From assembly GCA_036556325.1 (NCBI GenBank), contig DATBJR010000048.1:1-64000 (forward strand): DNA of 64,000 nt. The letters are read 5' to 3'. Origin of the DNA: DASSCW01 sp036556325 (lineage in GTDB: Bacteria > Chloroflexota > Limnocylindria > QHBO01). Made by a program: the position numbers and the translations under genes. The notes beneath the pieces are model-generated. The model worked only from the letters and a program-made list of their open reading frames with translations, searched no databases and was not told the origin of the DNA. Shown here in pieces: positions 16,477-24,806 of the stretch (within the stretch, counting starts at the first letter, position 1; every line of letters starts with the position of its first letter).

Positions 16477-17345
16477 GCCAGGAAGGGGCCGACCGCCGCC
16501 TCGAGCGTCCCGATCTCAGCGGCCGCCAGCGGCTGGAGCGGCGCCCGCATGTCCGGCTTCACCGGCACGCCACGCAGCCCCAGCACGTGCTTGGCGGCGG
16601 CGATGAACTTGCCGGACGCCTCCAGCGCCGTGCGAACCTGGCGCAGCGTCGGCTCCGCGTCGCCCGGCGCATCGAGCGCCGTGCGCACGACATCGGGGAA
16701 CGCCGCGGCCATCCCGGAGACGGATCCCACCGCCCCGCGCGCCAACGCCGGTGGCAGGAGGGGCTCCGAGCCGATGAGGACCGGCAGCCCGAGGTCGAGG
16801 TACGGCTCGACCGTGCTGAACGGCGACTCCGAGACCTTGAGCCCAGCCAGGTTGGCCGCGCCCTGCGCGACGCGCTCGACGACCGTCGTCGGCACGGGGT
16901 ACCCGCTGCGGCCGGTGAACGCATAGATGAAGAACGGCAACGGCGCACAGGCGGCGGCGGCCGCCACGAAATGGGCGGTCAGCGCGGCGTCGTCGAGCGG
17001 GAAGTAGGGCGGCGGGATGACCGCCACGCCATCGGCGCCGATCTCGGCCGCGTGAGCAGCCAGCGCCGTCGTGTCGCGCGTCGTCTGGGCGCCGGCGTGG
17101 ACGATGAGCCGGCCACGCACCGCGGCCCGGAAGGCGACGGCGAGCCTCCGGCGCTCGTCGAGCGAGAGGTTGATGCCCTCGCCCGTGGTGCCGCAGGCAA
17201 AGACGCCATCGGCTCCGTGCCCGGACAGGAAGGACCACATCGGCCAGACAGCATCCTCGTCCAGTCCGTCGCCGCCCGCGGACAGCGGCGTGATGGCCGC
17301 GACGATGAGCGGCGGATGGTCGAACCTCCACGGCAGGCTGGTCAC
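16473..17345 (-). CDS. DapA/NAL-family lyase (dihydrodipicolinate synthase-like)
   Basis: A 290-residue TIM-barrel class I aldolase. GTTGEG at residues 52-57, Tyr141 (FFIYAF) and the Schiff-base Lys170 (NLAGLKVSES) are all placed as in DapA and N-acetylneuraminate lyase. The family condenses or cleaves pyruvate-containing compounds; the true substrate is uncertain because many members are not DapA. The start is GTG at 17345. Longer frames extend into the adenosine deaminase promoter. It diverges from that gene by 71 bases and ends in a CTAG shared with the convergent KorC gene. Confidence 0.82.
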   Translation of the reverse strand: MTSLPWRFDHPPLIVAAITPLSAGGDGLDEDAVWPMWSFLSGHGADGVFACGTTGEGINLSLDERRRLAVAFRAAVRGRLIVHAGAQTTRDTTALAAHAAEIGADGVAVIPPPYFPLDDAALTAHFVAAAAACAPLPFFIYAFTGRSGYPVPTTVVERVAQGAANLAGLKVSESPFSTVEPYLDLGLPVLIGSEPLLPPALARGAVGSVSGMAAAFPDVVRTALDAPGDAEPTLRQVRTALEASGKFIAAAKHVLGLRGVPVKPDMRAPLQPLAAAEIGTLEAAVGPFLA

Positions 17346-17376
17346 CTGCGCAGGGTAACGCGTCGGCCGGGCGACC

Positions 17377-17406
17377 TTGTCCGCCACGGCGCCCGACGGG
17401 TAGGCT
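17377..17406 (+). promoter_or_regulatory. Putative promoter of adenosine deaminase
   Basis: TTGTCC (17377-17382), an 18-base spacer and TAGGCT (17401-17406) lie ten bases before the ATG at 17417, giving a leaderless or nearly leaderless transcript. Confidence 0.5.
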
Positions 17407-17416
17407 GCCCGCCACG

Positions 17417-18535
17417 ATGACGATGGCCGCCGCCCGACCGAGCCTGGACCTCGACACGGTTCGCCGCGCGCCGAAGGTGCTGCTCCACGATCACCTGGAC
17501 GGTGGCCTGCGGCCACGGACCGTGATCGAGCTGGCGCAGGAGATCGGCTACGAAGGGCTGCCGACCACCGACCCCGAGGAGCTGGCCCGCTGGTTCACGC
17601 TCGGCGCCGACCGCAAGTCGCTGGAGCTGTACCTGGAGGGCTTCCGGCACACCATCGCCGTGATGCAGACCCGCGAGGCGATCGAACGGGTGGCGGCCGA
17701 GTGCGTCGAGGACCTGGCCGCCGACGGGGTGGTCTATGCCGAGGTCCGCATGGCACCCGAGCTGTTGACCGATGGTGGCCTGAGCCTGGACCAGGCGACC
17801 TCCGCGATGCTGGCCGGCCTGGAGCGGGGCGCCAAGGGCCGCCCGATCACCGCCCGGCTGCTGGTCACGGCCATGCGGCAGGCTGCGCGCTCGGTGGAGA
17901 TTGCCGAGCTGGCCGTTCGCCACCGGGACGAGGGTGTGGTGGGCTTCGACATCGCGGGTCCCGAGGCCGGCTATCCGCCGACGCGGCACCTGGACGCGTT
18001 CCACCTCATCGCCCGGGAGAACTTCCACTTCACGATCCACGCCGGCGAGGGATTCGGCCTGCCGAGCATCTGGGAGGCCCTGCAGCTGTGCGGCGCGGAG
18101 CGCCTGGGGCACGGCGTCCGAATCGTTGACGACATCACGACGAGGCCGGATGGTCGGGTCGTGCTCGGCCGGCTGGCCGCCTACGTGCGCGATCGGCGCA
18201 TTCCGTTGGAGATGTGCCCGACCTCGAACGTGCACACCGGGGCCGTGCCGAGCATCGCCGAGCACCCCTTCGGCCTGCTGCGCCGGCTCCGGTTCCGGGT
18301 GACGGTCAACACCGACAACCGGCTGATGAGCGGCATCACCCTGTCCGGCGAGCTGGCGGCGCTGTCCGAGGCCTTCGGGCTCGGCCTGGATGATCTGGAA
18401 TGGCTGACGCTGAACGGGATGAAATCCGCCTTCCTGCCGTTCGACGGACGGCTGCGGATCATCAACGAGCAGATCAAGCCGGGCTACGCCCATCTTCGGG
18501 CTGAGGCCTCGGCCGCCGAGATCGCATCGGCCTGA
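17417..18535 (+). CDS. add: Adenosine deaminase
   Basis: A 372-residue TIM-barrel amidohydrolase. The zinc ligands HDH are at residues 24-26 (LLHDHLDGGLRP), followed by FTIHAGEGFG (zinc His and catalytic Glu), ERLGHGVRI (catalytic His) and TVNTDNRLMSG (Asp). MCPTSNVHTGAV is also typical of the family. It hydrolyses adenosine or deoxyadenosine to inosine in purine salvage, in the cytoplasm. LHDHLDGG rather than the mammalian KVELHVHLDG is common in bacterial members. It stands alone behind its own promoter and is followed by the MerR gene. Confidence 0.93.
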   Translation: MTMAAARPSLDLDTVRRAPKVLLHDHLDGGLRPRTVIELAQEIGYEGLPTTDPEELARWFTLGADRKSLELYLEGFRHTIAVMQTREAIERVAAECVEDLAADGVVYAEVRMAPELLTDGGLSLDQATSAMLAGLERGAKGRPITARLLVTAMRQAARSVEIAELAVRHRDEGVVGFDIAGPEAGYPPTRHLDAFHLIARENFHFTIHAGEGFGLPSIWEALQLCGAERLGHGVRIVDDITTRPDGRVVLGRLAAYVRDRRIPLEMCPTSNVHTGAVPSIAEHPFGLLRRLRFRVTVNTDNRLMSGITLSGELAALSEAFGLGLDDLEWLTLNGMKSAFLPFDGRLRIINEQIKPGYAHLRAEASAAEIASA

Positions 18536-18543
18536 TCTGGAGC

Positions 18544-18574
18544 TTGACCCTGACGTTACGTTAGGGTCTATGGT
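18544..18574 (+). promoter_or_regulatory. MerR-type promoter with 19-bp spacer
   Basis: TTGACC (18544-18549) and TATGGT (18569-18574) are separated by 19 bases, the over-long spacer typical of MerR-activated promoters. The spacer is filled by an inverted repeat. The predicted start of transcription falls at about the ATG at 18582. Confidence 0.7.
18546..18568. promoter_or_regulatory. MerR-family operator (inverted repeat)
   Basis: Half-sites GACCCTGACGT and ACGTTAGGGTC around a central T match in 10 of 11 positions. The site sits between the -35 and -10 elements, exactly where MerR-family activators bind, implying autoregulation of the downstream gene. Confidence 0.75.
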
Positions 18575-18581
18575 CGGTCCC

Positions 18582-19364
18582 ATGGACAGCCAGACCGAGC
18601 GCCGCGCGCTCACGGTGGGAGCCGCCGCGCGCCTCGCCGGCGTGACGGTGCGGACGCTGCACCACTACGACGAGATCGGGCTGCTGACGCCCAGCGGCCG
18701 ATCCGATGCCGGCTACCGCCGGTACGCCGAGGCCGATCTGGAGCGGCTGCAGCGGATCCTGTTCTACCGCGAGCTCGGGTTCGGTCTGGACGAGATCAAG
18801 GAGGTCATCACCGATGGCGGCACGGACGCATCGGCTCACCTCCGGCGCCAGCACGGGATGCTGCGCGACCGGATTCGACGGCTGGAGCGGATGGTGGCCG
18901 CGGTCGAGAAGGCACTGGAGGCACACACCATGGGAATCAACCTGACGCCGGAGGAGCGCTTCGAGGTCTTCGGCGACTTCGACCCCGACGCCTACAAGCT
19001 CGAGGTCGAGGAGCGCTGGGGCGAGACGGACGCCTACCGCGAGTCCGCCCGTCGGACGCGCGGCTACACCAAGGCTGACTGGCAGCGGATCAAGGCCGAG
19101 GGGCAGGCGGCGGTCGAGAAGGTCGTCGGCGCCATGCGGGCCGGCAAGCCGGCAGCCTCGGAGGAGGCCATGGAGGGGGCAGAGCTGCATCGGCTTCAGA
19201 TCGACCGCAACTTCTATCCCTGCTCGTACGAGATGCAGGTCGGGTTGGCCGAGATGTACCTGGCCGATCCGCGCTTCACCGCCACGTACGAGACGATCGC
19301 ACCGGGCCTGGCGCAGTACCTGCACGACGCGATCAAGGCCAACGCCGCGCGGCACGCGGGCTGA
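18582..19364 (+). CDS. TipA-type MerR-family transcriptional activator
   Basis: A 260-residue protein. An N-terminal MerR helix-turn-helix (AARLAGVTVRTLHHYDEIGL, then GYRRYAEADLERLQRILFYR) and a coiled-coil dimerisation helix are followed by a C-terminal TipAS-like domain (from EERFEVFGDFD through ADWQRI and YLADPRFTATYE). TipAS domains bind peptide antibiotics such as thiostrepton or other bulky drugs in Streptomyces, so this may sense a hydrophobic toxin. I chose the ATG at 18582 because the -10 element overlaps the ATG at 18570. No obvious efflux target is adjacent. Confidence 0.88.
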   Translation: MDSQTERRALTVGAAARLAGVTVRTLHHYDEIGLLTPSGRSDAGYRRYAEADLERLQRILFYRELGFGLDEIKEVITDGGTDASAHLRRQHGMLRDRIRRLERMVAAVEKALEAHTMGINLTPEERFEVFGDFDPDAYKLEVEERWGETDAYRESARRTRGYTKADWQRIKAEGQAAVEKVVGAMRAGKPAASEEAMEGAELHRLQIDRNFYPCSYEMQVGLAEMYLADPRFTATYETIAPGLAQYLHDAIKANAARHAG

Positions 19365-19387
19365 CGGCCGCAACGTCTCCGGCGAAG

Positions 19388-19423
19388 CCGATGCGCCGCG
19401 CCCCGAACGGGCCGGCGCATCGG
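19388..19423 (+). terminator. Terminator-like hairpin after the TipA-type gene
   Basis: A perfect 11-bp stem CCGATGCGCCG / CGGCGCATCGG with a 14-base loop that can itself pair (CCCG-AA-CGGG). It starts 24 bases past the stop. No T-run follows, so it may instead be a leader structure for the ferredoxin gene. Confidence 0.45.
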
Positions 19424-19425
19424 TG

Positions 19426-19431
19426 TATCCT
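19426..19431 (+). promoter_or_regulatory. Putative -10 box of the ferredoxin gene
   Basis: TATCCT immediately after the hairpin would give a leader of about 40 bases carrying GGAG 11 bases before the ATG at 19478. Inference. Confidence 0.35.
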
Positions 19432-19477
19432 CAGGTCGCGGCATTCAACGCCAGCCGCCAGCCGGAGATTTCGTTGC

Positions 19478-19723
19478 ATGACCTACGTCATCGTTGAGCC
19501 GTGCATCGGCGTCAAGGACGCATCCTGCGTGGACGTCTGCCCCGTCGATTGCATCCACGCCACGGACGAGGACCCGATGTACTACATCGATCCCGATGAG
19601 TGCATCGACTGCGGTGCCTGCGAGCCCGAGTGCCCGGTGACCGCCATCTTCGCCGAGGACGCCGTTCCCGAGCAGTGGACGAACTTCATCCAGATCAACG
19701 CCGACTACTTCGCGAACAAGTAA
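19478..19723 (+). CDS. fdxA: 7Fe-type ferredoxin
   Basis: An 81-residue ferredoxin resembling the [3Fe-4S][4Fe-4S] FdxA type. C9, C17 and C52 fit the three-iron cluster, and C21, C42, C45 and C48 (CIDCGACEPECP) the four-iron cluster; C25 is the usual extra cysteine. The normal extra Cys near position 12 (CIKC) is replaced by valine (CIGVKDASC). It carries low-potential electrons in the cytoplasm and could serve the 2-oxoacid oxidoreductase 3 kb upstream. A GGAG precedes the ATG. The next gene follows by 10 bases. Confidence 0.9.
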   Translation: MTYVIVEPCIGVKDASCVDVCPVDCIHATDEDPMYYIDPDECIDCGACEPECPVTAIFAEDAVPEQWTNFIQINADYFANK

Positions 19724-19733
19724 CGTTCGAGTC

Positions 19734-20051
19734 GTGGCCGCCCGCCTGATCGTGCTCTACCGCCAGCCGGAGGATGCGGCGGCGTTCGATGCCCACTACC
19801 GCGACGTCCATACCCCCATCGTTCGCCAGTACCCCGGTCTGCGCGATCTGCGGCTGACGAGGGCCGATGGCGTGGCCGGCCGCGCGCCGGACTACTACCT
19901 GGTCGCCGAGATGACGTTCGATTCCCGGGCCGACCTGGATGCGGCCCTCGTTTCCGAGGCGGGGCGCGAGAGCGGCCGTGACCTGCGCAGCTTCGCAGCG
20001 GCCGGCGCCACGCTGCTGATCGTCGACGATGGGAGGAGCTTCGATGCCTGA
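19734..20051 (+). CDS. EthD-family protein
   Basis: A 105-residue ferredoxin-like (dimeric alpha-beta barrel) fold protein. It begins ARLIVLYRQPEDAAAFDAHY and has the EthD hallmark HTPIVRQYPGLRDL and an aromatic DYYLVAEMTF strand. EthD proteins accompany oxidative degradation genes, though their chemistry is poorly known. The start is GTG at 19734. The end overlaps the downstream crotonase by 8 bases. The co-location suggests a role in the same acyl-CoA degradation pathway (inference). Confidence 0.8.
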   Translation: MAARLIVLYRQPEDAAAFDAHYRDVHTPIVRQYPGLRDLRLTRADGVAGRAPDYYLVAEMTFDSRADLDAALVSEAGRESGRDLRSFAAAGATLLIVDDGRSFDA

Positions 20052-21003
20052 GCCTGCAGCGCCGACCCCAGCCGATCCTGCATCGCTCGGTCTCCAGCGC
20101 GTCCGCTACACCAAGGACGTCTCGACGGGAGTGGCGACCGTCGCGATCGACCGCCAGGAGGTGCTGAACGCCTTCGACTTCGGGACGCTGCGCGAGCTGG
20201 CGAGGGCCTTCGAAGACGCGTCGTGGGACGACGCGGTGGCCGTGGTGGTCGTCACGGGCGCCGGCGACCGGGCGTTCTGCACCGGCGCGGACCTGGACGA
20301 GCAGGCGACCTTCGGCGCGACCAGCGGGCAGTACTGGCGCTGGATGGGCGCTTTCATCGACATGCACGATCGGTTGCGGCACATCGGCAAGCCGACGATC
20401 GCCCGCATCAACGGTGTCTGCGTCGGCGGCGGGCAGGAGCTGCAGCTGGCCTGCGACCTCTCGGTCATGGTCGACGACACCTACATTCGCCACGTCGGCC
20501 CGGAGCATGGTTCCGTGCCGGCCGGCGGCGCGACCCAGTGGCTGCCGCTGGTGGTCGGGGACCGCCGGGCGCGGGAGATCGTGATGCTGTGCGAGCAGAT
20601 CAGCCCGCAGCAGGCGCTCGACTGGGGCCTCGTCAGCCGGGTCGTGCCGCGCGAGGCATTGGATGCGACGGTTGCGGAGCTGGCCGATAGCCTGCGCCGG
20701 AAGCTGCCCGAGACGATCCGCTACACCAAGGCGCAGCTCAACTGGTGGCGCGACCTGGTCTGGTCGCAGACGATCACCCACGCCCGCGACTGGCTGGCGA
20801 TCCACTCCGGCTCCGACGAGACGCGCGAGGCGGTGGCTGCCTTCCACGCCAAGCGCGACCCGGATTACCTCACGCTGCGGCGGACCGCGGTGGAAGGCGG
20901 GGTCACCTGCCCGACCTGCGGTGAGACCGGACTGCCGGCCTGGTCGAAGTTCTGCGCCGGCTGTGGTGCGGCGATCACCGCCCTCCAGGAGGGCGTGCCG
21001 TGA
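20044..21003 (+). CDS. Enoyl-CoA hydratase/isomerase with C-terminal zinc ribbon
   Basis: A 319-residue crotonase: GDRAFCTGADLDEQATF (oxyanion-hole loop), GVCVGGGQELQLACDLSV, HGSVPAGGATQWLPLVVG and ALDWGLVSRVVP. GGATQWLP resembles GGATDFLP of 6-oxocyclohexenecarbonyl-CoA hydrolases rather than the PGAGGTQRL of ordinary hydratases, so a ring-opening or dienoyl-CoA role is possible. After residue 283 the protein adds a module with CPTCGETG and FCAGCG, a four-cysteine zinc ribbon not normally found on crotonases. The start is ATG at 20044, overlapping EthD. Confidence 0.82.
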   Translation: MPEPAAPTPADPASLGLQRVRYTKDVSTGVATVAIDRQEVLNAFDFGTLRELARAFEDASWDDAVAVVVVTGAGDRAFCTGADLDEQATFGATSGQYWRWMGAFIDMHDRLRHIGKPTIARINGVCVGGGQELQLACDLSVMVDDTYIRHVGPEHGSVPAGGATQWLPLVVGDRRAREIVMLCEQISPQQALDWGLVSRVVPREALDATVAELADSLRRKLPETIRYTKAQLNWWRDLVWSQTITHARDWLAIHSGSDETREAVAAFHAKRDPDYLTLRRTAVEGGVTCPTCGETGLPAWSKFCAGCGAAITALQEGVP

Positions 21004-21164
21004 GCGCGGTACGGGCCTGGGAATCGTCAGATGCCACTCTGGATGACGTTGGCCGCTCGAGCGCCCACCACCCGGTCCAGGCATCTCAGAACAGGTGCGC
21101 AAAGCTCCCGCCGTGTCGTCGACGGCCCACCTCGCCGGCCGCGTAACGCCAACCGAGTTGTCAT

Positions 21165-21971
21165 ATGACGAAACAAGGCGCCGCTGACGCCCCCTCCGAG
21201 CCGCTGGTGCTCGTCGAGCGGCAGCCGGAGCAGCGCACGGCCCTGGTCCGCCTCAATCGGCCGAAGCAGCTCAACGCGCTGAACGCCCAAGTCATGGACG
21301 CGCTGTGCGACGCGCTGGAAGGCCTCGACCGTGACGACGACGTGCGCGCGATCGTGGTGACTGGCAACGAGCGGGCATTCGCCGCGGGCGCGGACATCGG
21401 CGAGATGGCAAACGCCACGCCCATGGAGATGCTGGCCTCGAACCGCATCGGCCAGTGGGATCGCGTGCGCAGCATCCGCAAGCCGGTGATCGCCGCGGTC
21501 AACGGCTGGTGCCTGGGCGGCGGCTGCGAGCTGGCGATGACGCTGGACCTGATCGTCGCTGGTGAGGGCGCAAGGTTCGGCCAGCCGGAGATCAACATCG
21601 GTGTCATCCCCGGCGCCGGCGGCACGCAGCGACTGACACGGGCGATCGGCAAGAGCCGAGCGATGGAGATGATCCTGACCGGCGAGCCGATGAGCGCCAA
21701 GGAAGCCCTTGCCCGCGGCCTGGTGGCGCGGGTGGTGCCCGACGAGCTGCTCGAGGAGGATGCGCTGGCCCTGGCCGCGCAGGTCGCGACCAGGTCGCCG
21801 GTGGCGCTGCGGCTGGCCAAGGAGGCCGTCAACGCGGCGTACGAGATGAACCTGACCGAGGCGCTGGCCCACGAGCGCCGCCTCTTCTACCTCCTCTTCG
21901 CGTCCGAGGACCAGAAGGAGGGGATGGCGGCCTTCATGGAGAAGCGAACGCCCAACTTCAAGGGCCGATGA
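21165..21971 (+). CDS. Enoyl-CoA hydratase
   Basis: A 268-residue canonical crotonase. The oxyanion-hole segment is ERAFAAGADIGEM, the catalytic glutamates lie in FGQPEINIGVIPGAGGTQRL and KSRAMEMILTG, and GLVARVVPDELL is normal. It hydrates trans-2-enoyl-CoA to 3-hydroxyacyl-CoA in beta-oxidation. It is preceded by a 161-base gap in which I see no gene. A 10-bp palindrome GTCATATGAC straddles the ATG. It overlaps the acetyltransferase gene by 4 bases (ATGA). Confidence 0.92.
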   Translation: MTKQGAADAPSEPLVLVERQPEQRTALVRLNRPKQLNALNAQVMDALCDALEGLDRDDDVRAIVVTGNERAFAAGADIGEMANATPMEMLASNRIGQWDRVRSIRKPVIAAVNGWCLGGGCELAMTLDLIVAGEGARFGQPEINIGVIPGAGGTQRLTRAIGKSRAMEMILTGEPMSAKEALARGLVARVVPDELLEEDALALAAQVATRSPVALRLAKEAVNAAYEMNLTEALAHERRLFYLLFASEDQKEGMAAFMEKRTPNFKGR

Positions 21972-22945
21972 GCCTGGGCAACCCCGAGCGGCCGGTCGGC
22001 GGCCTGGCGGTGCGCCCGCCGGCAGGGGTGGAGCTGCGGCCGGTGGGTCGAGCGGACCTGGCCGATGCCGTGCGCCTCGCCCGTGCGCAGCGCGGCCTGC
22101 CCGGGACGGCTGACCCTGCGGCGCTGAGCGGGCGGTTCGATGCGTTGCTCGATTCGGTCGACGTCGTGCCCTTCCTGGCCGTGGACGGTCCCGACGCAAT
22201 CGGCCTGGGCATCCTCCATTTCCGGCGGCGGCTGAATTTCGCGCCTTTCGAGGGGGCGATCTCGGAGCTGTTCGTGGTGGAAGGGGAGCGTGGTCGCGGC
22301 GTGGGACGAGCGCTGCTCCAGGCGCTCATCGCCGAGTGGCGGCTGCGCGGCAGCCATCGGCTCCAGGCCAAAGTCCCTGACGGCGCGACCGCCGCCGCCG
22401 AGCTGTTCCGGGCGGCTGGCCTGCGCGACTGGATGCTCGACTTCCAGCTGCGTCCCGTGGAGGCCCCGCCCAGCGACCCGGTGGCCGGTCTGGGCATGCG
22501 GCCGGCCGCGGCAGAGGATTTCCATGCCGTGACGGCGCTGATCGGCCAGTTCGGCGCGGCCCGCACGCCAGCTGCCGACCGCACCGACGCGGTGCGCCGC
22601 ACCTACGCCGCCCACCTCGCCGACATCGCAGCGGGGCGCGGCCTATGCACCGTCGCAGAGACCGATGAAGCGGTCGTTGGCGTCTGCGCCGTGGCATGGC
22701 AGCGCCCATTCTGGACGGACGAGGTCCATGCCTGGCTGCCCGACCTCATGGTGGACGAGGCGCACCGGGGCCGCGGGATCGGCCGCGCGCTGCTGGCGGA
22801 CACCATCGCTCGGGCGGAGGGCATGGGGGCCGCGCAGCTCAGCCTGGAATCTGGGCCGGCGCGCGAAGCGGCGCACGGGCTGTATCGGTCCATGGGCTTC
22901 ACCGAGCCCGGGCATTCCTGGGTCCTGCGCAGCGACTCGACGTGA
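21968..22945 (+). CDS. Tandem GNAT-domain acetyltransferase
   Basis: A 325-residue protein with two GNAT folds. The first has the acetyl-CoA-binding pattern ERGRGVGRALLQALI (about residues 105-119), the second HRGRGIGRALLADTIARAEG (about residues 268-287). It transfers acetyl groups to an unidentified amine, protein or antibiotic. Tandem GNATs often keep activity in one half only; here both carry the R/QxxGxG/A motif. It starts in the ATGA overlap with the hydratase and ends in a GTGA overlap with the HIT gene, so it is in the middle of an operon. Confidence 0.85.
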   Translation: MSLGNPERPVGGLAVRPPAGVELRPVGRADLADAVRLARAQRGLPGTADPAALSGRFDALLDSVDVVPFLAVDGPDAIGLGILHFRRRLNFAPFEGAISELFVVEGERGRGVGRALLQALIAEWRLRGSHRLQAKVPDGATAAAELFRAAGLRDWMLDFQLRPVEAPPSDPVAGLGMRPAAAEDFHAVTALIGQFGAARTPAADRTDAVRRTYAAHLADIAAGRGLCTVAETDEAVVGVCAVAWQRPFWTDEVHAWLPDLMVDEAHRGRGIGRALLADTIARAEGMGAAQLSLESGPAREAAHGLYRSMGFTEPGHSWVLRSDST

Positions 22946-23523
22946 GCGATTACCTGCGCCGGCTGCCGATCGGGCAGCGCGTCTCGACCGCGCCGCTCAC
23001 CAGGGACGAGCTCTGGCCGTTCGACGCGGACCTGGAGACGGTGCCGCTGGCGGAGCCACAACTCCCCGAACCTGCTCGTGCCGGCGCGAACGGGGCCGAC
23101 TGCCCCGTCTGCGCGCCGTCCCCGGCGTGGGAGGTGTGGCGCGACGACTCGTGGGTGCTGCGGATCCCGCCAGAGCCGTCCGGCCTGCCGATCATCGCGG
23201 TGCTCCAGCCGCTGGCGCACCACGACCTGGAGGCGATGCCTGCCGACCTCGTGGCCAACCTGGGGCCGATGATCCAGCGCGTGGCTCGCGCCATCGCCGC
23301 GCTCGACGACGTCGGGCGCGTGCACGTCAACCGCTGGGGCGACGGCAGCGAGCACTTCCACGTCTGGTTCCTGGCGCGTCCGCGCGGAATGCTGCAGCTG
23401 CGAGGAGCGCTGCTGGCGGCCTGGGACGACCTGCTGCCGAAGGTCCCGCAGGACGAGTGGGACGCGAACCGGGCCGCCGTGGTCGCCAACCTGGCGGCTG
23501 GCGGCGGCGAGGTGTGGCGATAG
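22942..23523 (+). CDS. HIT-like protein with incomplete triad
   Basis: A 193-residue soluble protein. CPVC at about residue 54 lies in an N-terminal part, LRIPPEPSGLPIIAVLQPLAHHDL looks like the first HIT half, and GSEHFHVWFLARP (H138, H140) the active-site strand. The usual HxHxH has tryptophan at the third position, so activity may be lost or changed. HIT enzymes hydrolyse or transfer nucleotidyl groups. GTG at 22942 overlaps the GNAT stop by four bases, and its 3' end overlaps the MFS start by ten. The family match is by pattern only. Confidence 0.6.
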   Translation: MSDYLRRLPIGQRVSTAPLTRDELWPFDADLETVPLAEPQLPEPARAGANGADCPVCAPSPAWEVWRDDSWVLRIPPEPSGLPIIAVLQPLAHHDLEAMPADLVANLGPMIQRVARAIAALDDVGRVHVNRWGDGSEHFHVWFLARPRGMLQLRGALLAAWDDLLPKVPQDEWDANRAAVVANLAAGGGEVWR

Positions 23524-24806
23524 CTCGGCGGCCGGTCCCTCGCCGTCAGGCCCTGGCTGCAGGTCCTGGTCAGAGCCTCTGGCGCGATGGACAGTTCCGG
23601 ACCTTCTGGTCCGCGCAGACCGTGTCCGAGCTCGGCGACCGGGTCACCGAACTGGCCCTGCCGCTCATTGCCGTCACGCTGCTCGAAGCGACCCCGGCCG
23701 AGGTCGGGCTGTTGACCGCCGCCGTCTGGCTGCCAAACATCGCCTCACTCTTCATTGGCGCCTGGGTCGACCAGCGTCGCAGCAAGCGCGGCCTGATGAT
23801 CGCCGCCGACCTTGCCAGGTTGCTCATCCTGGTCTCCCTGCCGGCGGCCTCCTGGCTCGGGTTGCTCACCCTCGGCCAGCTGTATGTGATCGCCATCCTG
23901 GCCGGCACGGCGCACGTCCTGTTCAACACCGCGTACGCCTCGTTCTTCGTGCGGCTCGTCGCCCGCGAACAGTTCCTGGACGCGAGCAGCAAGCTCTCGG
24001 CCACGCGCTCCATCTCGTTCATGGTCGGTCCGGCCGCAGGCGGCGTGCTGATCCAGTGGCTCAGCGCGCCGGTAGCAGTCCTGGCCGACGCGCTCTCCTT
24101 CGCGTTCTCCGCGATCCAGCTCAGCCGGCTGCGGACGCCGAGTCTCGAGCCGGAGCCGGCGACCGAGGCGCTGCTGCGTCGTGCGTGGGCCGGCATGCGA
24201 TACGTGCTGCGCCATCCATATCTGCGCGCCAGCCTGGGATCGGCGACGACGGTGAACTTCTTCAACTTCATCGGCTCGGCGCTGCTGATCCTGTTCGCCA
24301 GCCGCGAGTTGGGACTGTCGGCCGGCAACATCGGCCTGGCCATGGGCATCGGTGCGTCGGGTGGGTTGCTCGGGGCTGCCGCCGCCACGCCCCTCACGCG
24401 GATCATCGGTGCCGGCCGGTTGATCGCGATGGGGGCGGTGGTGTTCCCCGGGGCGATCGCCATTGCGGCTGCGGCGGGCGGACCGATCTGGCTGCGAGCC
24501 GCGACGCTGGCGGCCGCCGAGTTCGTCGGCGCCTTTGCAGTCATGTGCTTCGACGTGCCGCTGAATGCCCTGCAGGCGTCCGTGACGGACGAGGGGATGC
24601 GCAGCCGTGTGTCCGGCGCCTTCAGCACCATCAACTACGGGATTCGGCCGTTGGGCGCGGTGGTGGGCGGGCTCCTGGGAACGTGGGTTGGCGTGCGCGA
24701 GACCCTGCTCATCTCGGCCCTCGGCGGGCTCATCGCCGTGATCTGGCTGATTCGCTCGCCGATCATTCACGTCCGGGAGCTCGGAGGCCTCGAGCCGCCC
24801 CGGTAG
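23514..24806 (+). CDS. Major facilitator superfamily exporter (MFS_3/EntS-like)
   Basis: A 430-residue, twelve-helix membrane protein. It opens with RTFWSAQTVSELGDRVTELA, the N-terminal pattern of the EntS/macrolide-efflux MFS_3 group, and has the cytoplasmic loop WVDQRRSKRGLMIAADLARL. It probably exports drugs or siderophores by proton antiport. The start is assigned to GTG at 23514 inside the end of the HIT gene. The TAG stop at 24804 is also the first three bases of the TAGAAT hexamer before the next gene. Confidence 0.85.
   Translation: MAIARRPVPRRQALAAGPGQSLWRDGQFRTFWSAQTVSELGDRVTELALPLIAVTLLEATPAEVGLLTAAVWLPNIASLFIGAWVDQRRSKRGLMIAADLARLLILVSLPAASWLGLLTLGQLYVIAILAGTAHVLFNTAYASFFVRLVAREQFLDASSKLSATRSISFMVGPAAGGVLIQWLSAPVAVLADALSFAFSAIQLSRLRTPSLEPEPATEALLRRAWAGMRYVLRHPYLRASLGSATTVNFFNFIGSALLILFASRELGLSAGNIGLAMGIGASGGLLGAAAATPLTRIIGAGRLIAMGAVVFPGAIAIAAAAGGPIWLRAATLAAAEFVGAFAVMCFDVPLNALQASVTDEGMRSRVSGAFSTINYGIRPLGAVVGGLLGTWVGVRETLLISALGGLIAVIWLIRSPIIHVRELGGLEPPR

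Noticed and set aside
19705..21102. 465-codon minus-strand frame over EthD and crotonase genes
   Set aside because: Both plus-strand genes are clear family members with overlapping translation; the minus frame is Arg/Ala/Pro-rich noise.
21160..21169. Palindrome GTCATATGAC around an enoyl-CoA hydratase ATG
   Set aside because: Ten bases with the start codon at the centre; no partner site or regulator supports a role.
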